64,000 nucleotides of DNA from JAWLHU01 sp041690255 (GTDB taxonomy: Bacteria > Bacillota > Sulfobacillia > Symbiobacteriales > Symbiobacteriaceae): assembly GCA_041690255.1 (NCBI GenBank), contig JAWLHU010000004.1, positions 186,001-250,000 on the forward strand, read 5' to 3'. Both the position numbers and the translations under genes were made by a program. Below are positions 25,605-34,300 of the stretch, one piece after another. The stretch's first letter is position 1; each line of letters starts with the position of its first letter. The notes beneath the pieces were generated by a model that ran no database searches, was not told the DNA's origin, and saw only the letters and a program-made list of their open reading frames with translations.

Positions 25605-26054
25605 TTAGCGCATGAGTCCCTTAATGCGTTCCGCCATCTCCGCGGTGGCAGAGACAGGTTTAATGATCACAATCACGGTGTCGTCACCGGCGACGGAGCC
25701 GATCATCTCCGTCCAGCCCAAGTGGTCCAGGGCAGAGGCTACTCCCGGCGCGGTACCCGGCAGCGACTTGACCACGATGATATTGCCGCTGTAGTCCACC
25801 TCGAGGACCGACTCCTGGAAGATGCGCCGGCGCTTGTCCCACGAGCCCGCAGGATATTCGTCAGGCAGCGAGTAGCGATACCGCCCGTCCCCGGCAGGGA
25901 CCTTGTTCAGTTGGAGCTCCTTGATGTCCCGGGAGACGGTTGCCTGGGTTACGGGAATGCCGTGGCGCCCCAGCGCCTCCGCCAGTTCCTCCTGCGTCTC
26001 GATCACACCGTGCTTGATCAGTTCCAAGATCTTGGCCTGCCGTCGAGCTTTCAC
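25605..26054 (-). CDS. argR: Arginine repressor ArgR/AhrC
   Basis: A 149-residue hexameric regulator of arginine synthesis and catabolism. The winged helix contains ELAEALGRHGIPVTQATVSR (about 24-43) with the conserved VTQATVSRDI; the C-terminal domain has GTAPGVASALD and SVAGDDTVIVI, the arginine-binding and trimer region. The frame is open to 26249, but GTG at 26054 has GAGGTGA six bases upstream and gives the family length. A palindrome upstream at 26125 may be its own operator. Confidence 0.96.
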   Translation of the reverse strand: MKARRQAKILELIKHGVIETQEELAEALGRHGIPVTQATVSRDIKELQLNKVPAGDGRYRYSLPDEYPAGSWDKRRRIFQESVLEVDYSGNIIVVKSLPGTAPGVASALDHLGWTEMIGSVAGDDTVIVIIKPVSATAEMAERIKGLMR

Positions 26055-26124
26055 GCTTGTCACCTCGTGTGTACTGCATACTGCCCGGCAACGGATCGCT
26101 GTGGATACCGTGACCGCATAAGCT

Positions 26125-26141
26125 GCGAATACGGCATTCGC
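26125..26141. promoter_or_regulatory. Possible ARG box upstream of argR
   Basis: GCGAAT-ACGGC-ATTCGC is a perfect 6-bp inverted repeat with the GAAT/ATTC core of ARG boxes, but the gap is five rather than four bases. It lies 71 bases upstream of argR. Confidence 0.35.
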
Positions 26142-26211
26142 CCTTCTGGCCACGGAATCCTGCATAACCATCCGTATCAATGCATATACACGGCTGAATA
26201 GCCCAAACGGA

Positions 26212-27069
26212 CTATCGTCCCGGATCGGCCAGCTTCTGGCGGAGGACATCGTAGAAGCGGTAGGACTGGCGGCGGACCAACCTGGCGGGGTATCCCGCCC
26301 GACGGACCCGGACGAGATCCCCCTGGCTCAGGGGGAACGGATCGGAGCCATCGGCAGAGAGTCCGACTTCGGCCGGGCTTTCCAGGATCGTCAACGTGAT
26401 CTCCTCGCTGCCGCCGACGACGATCGACCGTGAGCTGATCGTGTGGGGGCAGATCGGCGTGACCAGCAGGCAGTCAACCGTCGGCTCCACAATCGGACCG
26501 CCGGCCGAGAGCGAGTAGGCGGTTGACCCGGTTGGTGTGGCCACGATCACCCCATCGGCGGGGTAGCGGGCTACCCGGGTCTCGCCGACCGAGACGCCCA
26601 GTTGGACCAGGCGGGCTCGCGGCCCCTTGGAGATGACCACATCGTTCAGGGCGGTCACTTCAAGCAACTTCTTCCCGTCCCGCTCGACCTGCGCCCAGAG
26701 CATCACTCGCTCTTCGATCACGTACTCCCCGCCCAGGAACTGCGCCAGGTGGTCGAAGATCTCCGCATTCTCGATCTCGGTCAGAAACCCCAGGTGGCCG
26801 GTGTTGATCCCGAGGACAGGAACCCCATAGGGTGCAACGGTTTTGACGGCCCGGATCAGCGTTCCGTCCCCGCCCAGGACGATCAGGAGTTCAGCGGTCC
26901 CCCACGCATCCCCCGCGGGGAGGGCGAGGTCGAGCCGGTTCAGGTGAACGGCTGCCTCATGGTGCATGGCCGGCTGAATCGCTCTCTGCTCCAGCCAGTT
27001 GACGATCTCTCGCCCGGCTTGAAGGGCCAGGGGCTTGTCGGTGTTGATGACGAGCGCGACTTTGCGCAC
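26212..27069 (-). CDS. nadK: NAD kinase
   Basis: A 285-residue enzyme that phosphorylates NAD to NADP. The motif LGGDGTLIRAVK (about 63-74) with the catalytic GGDGT and the NAD-binding PTGSTAYSLSAGGPIV (about 170-185) are intact. The frame opens at 27093, but GTG at 27069 has GAGGAGG nine bases upstream and begins MRKVALVINT, the family N-terminus. It lies upstream of argR and recN in the same direction, in place of the usual tlyA neighbour, which is now at 37.6 kb. Confidence 0.95.
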   Translation of the reverse strand: MRKVALVINTDKPLALQAGREIVNWLEQRAIQPAMHHEAAVHLNRLDLALPAGDAWGTAELLIVLGGDGTLIRAVKTVAPYGVPVLGINTGHLGFLTEIENAEIFDHLAQFLGGEYVIEERVMLWAQVERDGKKLLEVTALNDVVISKGPRARLVQLGVSVGETRVARYPADGVIVATPTGSTAYSLSAGGPIVEPTVDCLLVTPICPHTISSRSIVVGGSEEITLTILESPAEVGLSADGSDPFPLSQGDLVRVRRAGYPARLVRRQSYRFYDVLRQKLADPGR

Positions 27070-27236
27070 GGCTTGAGGCCTCCTCTGCGACATCTCGCTC
27101 TATATTTCGCTCCTGCCCGCTCGTTCCCTGCGGGATTGTCGAAAACTGGCAGGGACCTCTCTCCGTCCGCCTCCATAGAATGGGGCGGAACGATGCTGTC
27201 ATCATGCACCCCCGTGAATGAAAGGAGGATCTGCCC

Positions 27237-28067
27237 GTGCAATCACCACTTGGATTCCCCTCGCAAGGGATCGCCTATCCGCAGGCGGCGGTCTCGCCAA
27301 GCCTCGGTCAGATTGCCCTGGCTCCGCCCGGTACATACCCCTCAGGTGCGATGCCGTCGGGCCAGGCTCCGCCGATCCAACCGACACCCGGTCCCACCGC
27401 ACTGGGTCCTGGTTCCGTACAGGGCAGCCTGGGAACCGGTGTGCAGGGCGTCGGTATCTCGCCGGTCTCCAGCGTGGTTCCGCCCTCGACCGCAGGGGGA
27501 CCGCATCAGTTGCCTCCGCTGCCCGCCTGCCCACTGCCCGAGGGCTTCCCCAATCCCTTTGAGGGACAGCCGCCTGCCCAGACGCCGGCCGCATCACCAT
27601 CGGCGTCGCCCTCGCCCTTCAGCCCTGGCACGGTGACCTACACGGGCCCCAGGGGGCACATGCCAGGGCTCGGGTACTTTGGCCCGCCCGGGCAGGCCGG
27701 GGCCCCGGCTCCCGCCCAGGCGGCCCCGCCACAGCAGCCCGTGTTGCCCCAGCAGTCAGCCGGCGCCAACGCCAGTCCTCAGCCCCTGCAGGCCTCCCCA
27801 TCCTCTCCCTTCTGGATGGCCCTGGCTTGGCAGCTCCTGCAGACCCCGGCGGCGAGGGATGCCATGGGGGACGGCCTGCAGCGACTGATGGCCGGTGCGG
27901 ACCGCGTGCGTGCGATCCAGGCCGGAGCGGCGCTCCTTCTCACCCCGGAGATGCAATCCGCATTCAAGTCCGTCTCCAACGGTCAGACGCAGCAGGCCCC
28001 GTTCACCCACCTCTTCGCGGCACGCGTCCAGCCTGCCTTGCAGCGGGTGGGATTGCTGGCCGGGTAG
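27237..28067 (+). CDS. Proline-rich hypothetical protein
   Basis: The protein has 276 residues from GTG at 27237 with AAAGGAGG upstream. Residues 1-180 are low complexity (Pro, Gly, Ala, Ser, Gln), without a signal peptide. The last 90 residues look helical, including FWMALAWQLLQTPAARDAMG and RLMAGADRVRAIQAGAALLL. I do not recognise the family. The neighbouring convergent gene also codes for a Pro/Ala-rich N-terminus, and both lie near a repeat protein resembling spore-coat proteins, so a spore or surface structural role is possible. Confidence 0.7.
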   Translation: MQSPLGFPSQGIAYPQAAVSPSLGQIALAPPGTYPSGAMPSGQAPPIQPTPGPTALGPGSVQGSLGTGVQGVGISPVSSVVPPSTAGGPHQLPPLPACPLPEGFPNPFEGQPPAQTPAASPSASPSPFSPGTVTYTGPRGHMPGLGYFGPPGQAGAPAPAQAAPPQQPVLPQQSAGANASPQPLQASPSSPFWMALAWQLLQTPAARDAMGDGLQRLMAGADRVRAIQAGAALLLTPEMQSAFKSVSNGQTQQAPFTHLFAARVQPALQRVGLLAG

Positions 28068-28078
28068 CTGCGCATAGT

Positions 28079-28115
28079 CAGGCCCTCGCTCCGCCACGAG
28101 CGAGGGCCCTTCCTT
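28079..28115. terminator. Terminator hairpin between convergent genes
   Basis: GGCCCTCGCTC pairs with GAGCGAGGGCC around CGCCAC, followed by CTTCCTT on the plus strand. Confidence 0.8.
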
Positions 28116-29019
28116 ATGCTTCATGGCGAGTGCCCAGCAGAATGCAGGCCTCCCTGGTCGGCATGAGCGTCGGAGTCGCCCGCACGAGGCCCTCCACGGT
28201 GACTGCAGCCTTGGTGAACGCCGCACCATCGAGGACCTCATCGCCGGCGTGCCCGTCGAGGTACCGGCCAACGATCCTGCGCAGTCGGTCCATGAATTGG
28301 CTCCGCACAGGCAGCTCCGGATGAACAGTCGCCGGGCGCATGAAGAGGTCGGTCAGGATTCGCGCCGCGGTCCCGCTGGGAAACCCCTGGTTTGGGTCGG
28401 CCAAGTGCTCCGGCCCGGCGTAGTACAGCGGGTGGAAGGTCTGGTTGACCCCCGGGTCGAGGGTGGTCTCGAGGCGCCAGGTGCCGTCGTCCGACAGCGA
28501 GAAGCGCCCGGGTGAGATGGCGAGGGAGAGCGTGTTGGAACCGGGCCCCTCGTATGTAGGCGGATTGCCATCGAACGTGAAGGGCTGCCCGGGCTGGTTC
28601 CCTGTGCCGCTCAGGCTGTGCGGCAGGGCTGTGAGATCCGCCGGATTCAGGTCCAGGGGGACCGTCAGGTCGTGGAGCAGCCAGAGCGCCGGCCGTACCG
28701 CCGGGTCAGGAATCCGATCCAACCCGCTCAGTCTGGCCTCTACCCGATCGGGTTGCCCCGGTCGCTCCTCGAGGACGAGGGTTCCCTGGACGCCGGGCGC
28801 CAGTCGCTGTGCAGCGGGCAGGCCGGAGTGGCGCAGGAGGAAGCTGTGGCGCACGGGGACGGGGACGACAGGTGCCGGGGCGGCAGGTGCCTCCCTGGGC
28901 GTGGCCGCCCGCGGTGGCGTTCGGGGGGCTGCCCGAGGTGCCGACGGGACCGGGCGCCTGGTCGTGTAGACTCCGCCGGCTCCCATGTCCCGGTTCGCAG
29001 TGGAATAGGTCTGGGACAT
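28114..29019 (-). CDS. Hypothetical protein with Pro/Ala-rich N-terminus
   Basis: The protein has 301 residues from ATG at 29019 with GAGGAGGAGA upstream. Residues 20-55 are rich in Pro, Ala and Arg; residues 56-301 appear globular, with no membrane segment or recognised motif. It is transcribed toward the 27237 gene and ends at a shared hairpin. It is followed across a 184-base divergent region by the AKPVG-repeat gene. A spore-coat or morphogenetic role is a guess from context only. Confidence 0.7.
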   Translation of the reverse strand: MSQTYSTANRDMGAGGVYTTRRPVPSAPRAAPRTPPRAATPREAPAAPAPVVPVPVRHSFLLRHSGLPAAQRLAPGVQGTLVLEERPGQPDRVEARLSGLDRIPDPAVRPALWLLHDLTVPLDLNPADLTALPHSLSGTGNQPGQPFTFDGNPPTYEGPGSNTLSLAISPGRFSLSDDGTWRLETTLDPGVNQTFHPLYYAGPEHLADPNQGFPSGTAARILTDLFMRPATVHPELPVRSQFMDRLRRIVGRYLDGHAGDEVLDGAAFTKAAVTVEGLVRATPTLMPTREACILLGTRHEA

Positions 29020-29203
29020 TGATCTCCTCCTCTCTCAGTTCCGGTCGCCGGCAGGAGGCGCGCCGGGACAGTGTCAGTCTACGAAGAATCGGCGCCATTG
29101 GTGCCAGGTGGCGAGCCCAAATGATCTGAGAAGCGCACCCCGGAACCCAGATGTGCGTACACTGGCAAGAGGGCTATTCCGTGCAAAAGAGGAGGTCTCG
29201 GCC

Positions 29204-29503
29204 ATGTATTACCCCTATCCGGCCACCAAGAGTGCGGGTTACTACCGGGCAGTACCGGCCTACACCAAGGGAGTCGTCCCCGCCGGATACGCCAAGCCGG
29301 TCGGATTCGCCAAACCGGTCGGATTCGCCAAACCGGTCGGATACGCCAAGCCAGTCGGGTTCGCCAAGCCAGTCGGGTACGGCAAACCAATCGGGTATGG
29401 AAGACCACTCGGGTACGGCTATCCGGTGAGCAAGGCCGCCGGCTACGCCTCGGCTGTCCCGGCCACCTCGGTGGCAACCACGCCCTACCCGTATGCCATC
29501 TAG
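29204..29503 (+). CDS. Tyr/Gly-rich repeat protein, coat-like
   Basis: A 99-residue protein from ATG at 29204 with AGAGGAGGTC upstream. Residues 27-75 are built from a six-residue repeat of the form (Y/F)AKPVG or (Y/F)GKPIG, coded by an 18-base tandem repeat. Flanking parts are rich in Tyr, Ala and Pro. Short Tyr/Gly/Pro/Lys repeat proteins are common among spore-coat and envelope structural proteins, where Tyr and Lys can be cross-linked; this is an inference. No homologue is recognised. Confidence 0.75.
   Translation: MYYPYPATKSAGYYRAVPAYTKGVVPAGYAKPVGFAKPVGFAKPVGYAKPVGFAKPVGYGKPIGYGRPLGYGYPVSKAAGYASAVPATSVATTPYPYAI
29282..29420. repeat. 18-base tandem repeat coding for AKPVG units
   Basis: About seven to eight copies of an 18-base unit like TTCGCCAAACCGGTCGGA, drifting mostly at third positions, within the 29204 gene. 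Confidence 0.88.
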
Positions 29504-29655
29504 CGCATTGACCGGCGGTCTCTTCGGAGGCCGCCTCTCCTTTTACCGAGGCTGAACGAGCGCCAGGCAGGATTCCACCAGGTCCCCGTTGTATGGTATC
29601 CCCGTTACATGGTATGTCGGAGTCGGTGAGCATACGACAAGGGGAGCGTGGGGTA

Positions 29656-30957
29656 GTGAGCGCCATCGAGCAGCGGGTTCCGGGAAAGGGTCAGGGTGGC
29701 ACCCAGGTGGTCTGGTGGCGGGTCCTGTCATGGCAGATGTACGACTTCGCCGACACGATCTACTCAATGAACGTCTATACCTTCTACTTCGGTCTCTTTC
29801 TGTTGGAGATCTTCGGCAGGGATTCAGCAGACTTCGGCTGGGCGCTCTCGATCGCCAACCTGGTCGTCGCCGTCACCTCACCGCTGCTGGGCGCCATGTC
29901 TGACGCCAGTCAGCGACGCCTCCCCTTCCTCCGCCTCTTCGCCGTCCTCACAGCCGTCTCCACGGCGCTGATCGCCTTCTCGACCTCCTACGTGACCGCC
30001 GTTCTGCTCTTTATCCTCTCCTACTTCTTCTACCAGACCGCCTGGAACTTCTATCAGGCGCTGCTCCCCGGGCTCTGCAACGAGCAAAATGTCTCCAAGG
30101 TCTCCGGCATCGCGATCGGTCTCGGCTACGTGGGCTCGATCTTCGGGATGGTGACCATGAAGCTGGTGATCAGTGGTCCGGAGCAGTACTACCTGGTCTT
30201 CCTCTACTCTGCGGCGCTCTTCCTCCTCTTCGCTATCCCCGCCCTTACCGTGGTGCCCGACTTCGCACCGCCGACCCGCAAGATCAGGTTTGACCTCGGA
30301 ACGGCCTACCGGCGTGTGGCGAGCACCCTGACCCATGCCCGACAGTTCCCCGGCCTCTTCCGCTTCCTGGTCGCCGACTTTATCTACGAAAATGCGATCG
30401 CTGCCGTAATTGGCTTCATGACGGTCTATGCCAGCAAGGTGGCCGGCTTCTCCGACGACGACATCCTCAACTTCTTCATCTTCTCCACCGTCTTCGCCGT
30501 GGCGGGCGGCTTCATCTTCGGCTGGGTGGTGGATCGGATCGGCCCGAAGGTCTCGGTGATCGGCACCCTGATCATCTGGGCGGTCATCCTTCCCCTCGTA
30601 GCCACGGCTACCACGCCGGCCGCGTTCAACCTGATCGGTCCGCTGGCAGGCATTGGCCTGGCGGCGGTCTGGACCTCCAGCCGGACCTACCTGGTCGCCC
30701 TGGCGCCGATCGAGAAGAGCGGCGAGTTCTTTGGCCTCTACGCCCTCTCCGGTAAGTCGGCCAGCGTTGTCGGCGTCCTGGCCTGGACCCTGGTGCTGCA
30801 GGTGATGACCGGTCCATACGGGGAGGCGACCGCCCTGCGGTCTGCTGTCTGGGTGATGCTCCTCTTCGTCCTGGCCGGCCTGGCCATGGTGATCACCCTG
30901 CCCAACGTCCGTCCCTCGAAGGCAAATATTCTCGACCGCTCCAAGGCCGACGCATAG
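29656..30957 (+). CDS. MFS transporter of the UMF1 (Atg22-like) family
   Basis: A 433-residue protein with about 12 membrane helices. Family landmarks are WQMYDFADTIYSMNVYTFYF at the start, SPLLGAMSDASQRRLPFL (motif A after helix 2), and SRTYLVALAPIEKSGEFFGLYALSGKSA near the C-terminus. UMF1 proteins are putative exporters of amino acids or other small solutes; the substrate is unknown. The start is GTG at 29656 with AAGGGGAG ten bases upstream; the frame from 29593 lacks a site. A terminator follows. Confidence 0.92.
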   Translation: MSAIEQRVPGKGQGGTQVVWWRVLSWQMYDFADTIYSMNVYTFYFGLFLLEIFGRDSADFGWALSIANLVVAVTSPLLGAMSDASQRRLPFLRLFAVLTAVSTALIAFSTSYVTAVLLFILSYFFYQTAWNFYQALLPGLCNEQNVSKVSGIAIGLGYVGSIFGMVTMKLVISGPEQYYLVFLYSAALFLLFAIPALTVVPDFAPPTRKIRFDLGTAYRRVASTLTHARQFPGLFRFLVADFIYENAIAAVIGFMTVYASKVAGFSDDDILNFFIFSTVFAVAGGFIFGWVVDRIGPKVSVIGTLIIWAVILPLVATATTPAAFNLIGPLAGIGLAAVWTSSRTYLVALAPIEKSGEFFGLYALSGKSASVVGVLAWTLVLQVMTGPYGEATALRSAVWVMLLFVLAGLAMVITLPNVRPSKANILDRSKADA

Positions 30958-30975
30958 CAGGGAGACCGATGAACA

Positions 30976-31013
30976 AAGCCCTCCAGCCATTTGGCCGGAG
31001 GGCTCTTCGTTTA
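30976..31013 (+). terminator. Terminator of the UMF1 transporter gene
   Basis: AGCCCTCC pairs with GGAGGGCT, with an inner GCC/GGC pair, followed by CTTCGTTT. Confidence 0.8.
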
Positions 31014-31016
31014 GGT

Positions 31017-31238
31017 TCACTGCCCCTGCTGCTGCGGGGGATTTTCCGGGAACGGCTGGGGTTTGACCGCCTGTGGACTGAACATTTGTATAAATCCACA
31101 ACTTGGGCATCCCAGCATGACAACCGGCACTGCCGGACCCTGCACCGGCTGGTTCTGATCATTCAGGCCCAGCGGGGTCCACTGGCCGGGAATCTGGACG
31201 AGCTGCTTGCTACCACAGTGAGCGCATTCGATCTCCAC
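31017..31238 (-). CDS. Small zinc-ribbon protein
   Basis: A 73-residue protein starting at GTG 31238 behind GAGGAGG; upstream codons to 31262 overlap that site. Two CxxC pairs, CAHCGS (about 6-11) and CPSCGF (about 44-49), form a likely zinc ribbon. The C-terminal 20 residues are Pro/Gln-rich. Function is unknown; such proteins may bind nucleic acid or partner proteins. Confidence 0.75.
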   Translation of the reverse strand: MEIECAHCGSKQLVQIPGQWTPLGLNDQNQPVQGPAVPVVMLGCPSCGFIQMFSPQAVKPQPFPENPPQQQGQ

Positions 31239-31364
31239 GAGGGCACCTCCTCTTTCCTTCATGATTCCCGTTTTCAGGGCGTGCCTCCTGCCACTGCACC
31301 GACATTTCGCTGGCAGACTGGCAGAAGGGAGATTTCCCCTGTGGATGACGGGAATCCGAGGAGG

Positions 31365-34300
31365 TTACTCGGTAGACATGACCGGGTCCATCTGCTGGTT
31401 GGCAGGGATGATCGCCGTGAAGTTATGATCGAGGTCGAGCATCAGGTCGAGCACCTCCGCTGCGGCCTCCTGCTGACCAGACTCCAGAAGGGCCTGGTGG
31501 TAGTAGCCCAGCAGTTCACTCAGGTCCCGGTTCCCCCGCTTGCCCAGCCGGCTCAGATGGACCTTTGCGCCCTTGGCGAAGCGCCGCTTGATCGCCGTCT
31601 CGTCCAGTCCCTGCTTGGGCTGGATCCGGACATAGATCACACCGCCGGTCATGCCCGAGCAGATCCAGGGGCCCGGGTCGCCGAGGACGACCGCCCGGCC
31701 CTGGGTCATATACTCGAAGGCAAAGCCCTTCAGCGTCGCTCGGGTTGCCAGAGAGCCGGCCTTATCCTCCACCGGTCCCTTCAGGCCACCGCCCACGATC
31801 ACATCGGCGCCGGAGAGCCGGATCCCGAAGCGGGAGTCGGCATCGCCCTGAATGATAAAGAGTCCCTTCTGGGCCCCGTAGGCGAAGGACTTGCCGACCG
31901 AGCCACCTACCCAACCGCCGTAGCGGTTACGGCTCTTCATGACGACCACCTTGCCGCCGAGCATCCCCTTGCCAACGCCATCCTGGGCGCCGCCCTCGAC
32001 CGTGATCGAGACGCCAGCCGTCGACCAGGCGGCCAGGCCGTTGCCGGCCACCGACCCCTCGCCCAGTTCGATCTGGGCCTCGAAGTCCCTGGGGAGCTGC
32101 GGCCCGGCGCCCAGGCCCCGGAAGAGGGGGCCCTCGTCGGTCCAGGCCGAGCCAATGCGGGTCCGCGCCACCTCACCGGCCAGAGAGGTGCCGAGAATCC
32201 GGTCCTTGGCGGTCACCCCGCGGTGGGTGAAGGAGAAGGTGGCTGACCCCGCCTGAATATGGCCCGCGGCCACGGCCGCGATCTCCTGCGTCAGGTGGCT
32301 CGGGGCGCACTGTCGAATGGGCGGCCGCTCCTCGGCGACCAGCGCCGGCGTCTCCCAGGCCACCGGGGTGACCAGCTCAGCCAGGTCAACCCGACCGATG
32401 CCCCGCACCTGCCGGAGCAGCTCAGCTCGCCCGACCAGGTCCTGCGTCCGGGCGAAGCCCAGCTCCGCCGTCAGGAGGCGGACCTCTTCGCCAATGGCGG
32501 TGAAGAGGTTGATCAGCCGCTCGACCGCTTCATCGTAAACCCGCGGAACAAAGGACTTGAGCCCCTTGTGCCGCGCCTCTTCCTGCGACTCCATCTGGGT
32601 GGCAATGCCCACATGGCACGTGTCGAGCTGGCAGCCCCGGCAGATCGTGCAGCCAATGGCGACCATGGCCACGGTGGCGAAACCCACCCGGTTGGCGCCC
32701 AGGAGCATCAGCTTCACCACGTCGGTGCCGGACTTGACGCCGGAGTCGCCCCAGATCTCCACCCGGTCCCGGATCCCCGAAGCGACCAGGGCCAGATGTG
32801 CCTCGCGGACGCCGATCTCGATCGGCAGGCCGGCGTGACGTAAGGCGTGCTTGCGGGCCGCGCCGGTGCCGCCATCGTACCCGCAGAGGGCGATGATATC
32901 AGCACCCGACTTGGCAACCCCCACAGCAATCGTTCCGATGCCGGGCACGACCGGCACCTTGACGACGATCTTCGCCAGCGGGTTGACCGTCTTCAGCTCC
33001 TCCACCAACTGCGCCAGGTCTTCGATGGAGTAGACGTCATGGTTGTTTGATGGGGAGATCAGGTCGACGCCGACGGCGGCGTTCCGAGCCCGGGCGACCT
33101 TGGCGGTCACCTTGGAGCCGGGCAGATGGCCACCCTCGCCGGGCTTCGCCCCCTGCCCCACCTTGATCTCGATGAACCGGGAGCCGGAGAGCATCTCGGC
33201 GTGGACGCCGAAGCGACCCGAGGCCACCTGCTGGCCCCGCCACTTGAAGTAGCGGCCGACCATGTCCGGGATCTCGCCGCCCTCGCCGTTCATGCAGACA
33301 ATGTCCAGCCGCTTGGCGGCCTCGGCGTAGGCCCGGAAGGCGGTCTCGCCCTGGGAGCCGAAGGACATGCCCGAGATCGTCAGGGGGTAGCGGTACTCCT
33401 CTATCGAGGCGTCGACCGAAGCCGGATCCACAGGGGCGCCGATCGGTCGGAAATCGAGCAGATGCCGGAGCGAGACCGGCATATCCCGCTCCTGGGCGTG
33501 AAGCTTCTTGAGGTAGCCGGCGTACCCCTCCGCGCTGACCGCGGCGTCGCCCACCGCCTTCCAGAGGCGGGGCCAGAAGCGGGGTACCCGGGCCAAGTCC
33601 GCCTTGTGGCCGTCGTGGACCACCCGGTAGCGCTCGCCGGCATCGGCCTTCAGCCGCATGAGGGAGAGTCCGCCGGTGTCCGAGCCCATGAAGCCGTCGC
33701 AGGCGAAATGTTGGGCCACCTCCGGCTTCAGGCCGATATGGCTGAAGGAGCGGGCGTAGCCGCGCAGTTCGTGAATGCCAAGGGTGGAGATCACCTTCTC
33801 CAGCCCCTTGGCCAGGCCGGCAATCAGGTTCTCCAGCCCCGCCTTGCCGCCCTCGGCCGCCGTCTCCAGCATGAGGTAGGGGTCCACGGCGTCGGCGCCA
33901 AGACCAACCGCCAGGGCGACATCATGCAGGGAGCGGATGGCGCCGGAGCGGAGCATCAGCGAGGCCCGCCGCCGCAGATTGACGCTTCCCTCGGGCAGGA
34001 CCGCCGTTGCCAGCGCCTGATCGATGGCCGAGAGCACCAGGTGCGGATCAATGAAGAGCATGCCCTCATCGAAGGCGGTGCCGTCATCGATCAGCAGCAC
34101 CTGCGCACCGCCGGACACCGCCCGGACCGCCTGCCCGCAGATTCGGCTCAGGGCCTGGGCCAGCGACTCGGTCGGGCGGAAGCAGGTCTCAATCACGTGG
34201 ACCGCGGCAGGCTGGAACTCGATGAGAAGGTCCTCCAGCAGGTAGGTGCCGAGGCTGCGGGCCAGGTCACGGTACTCCCCGTAGGGCAGCGGGCTGGCGG

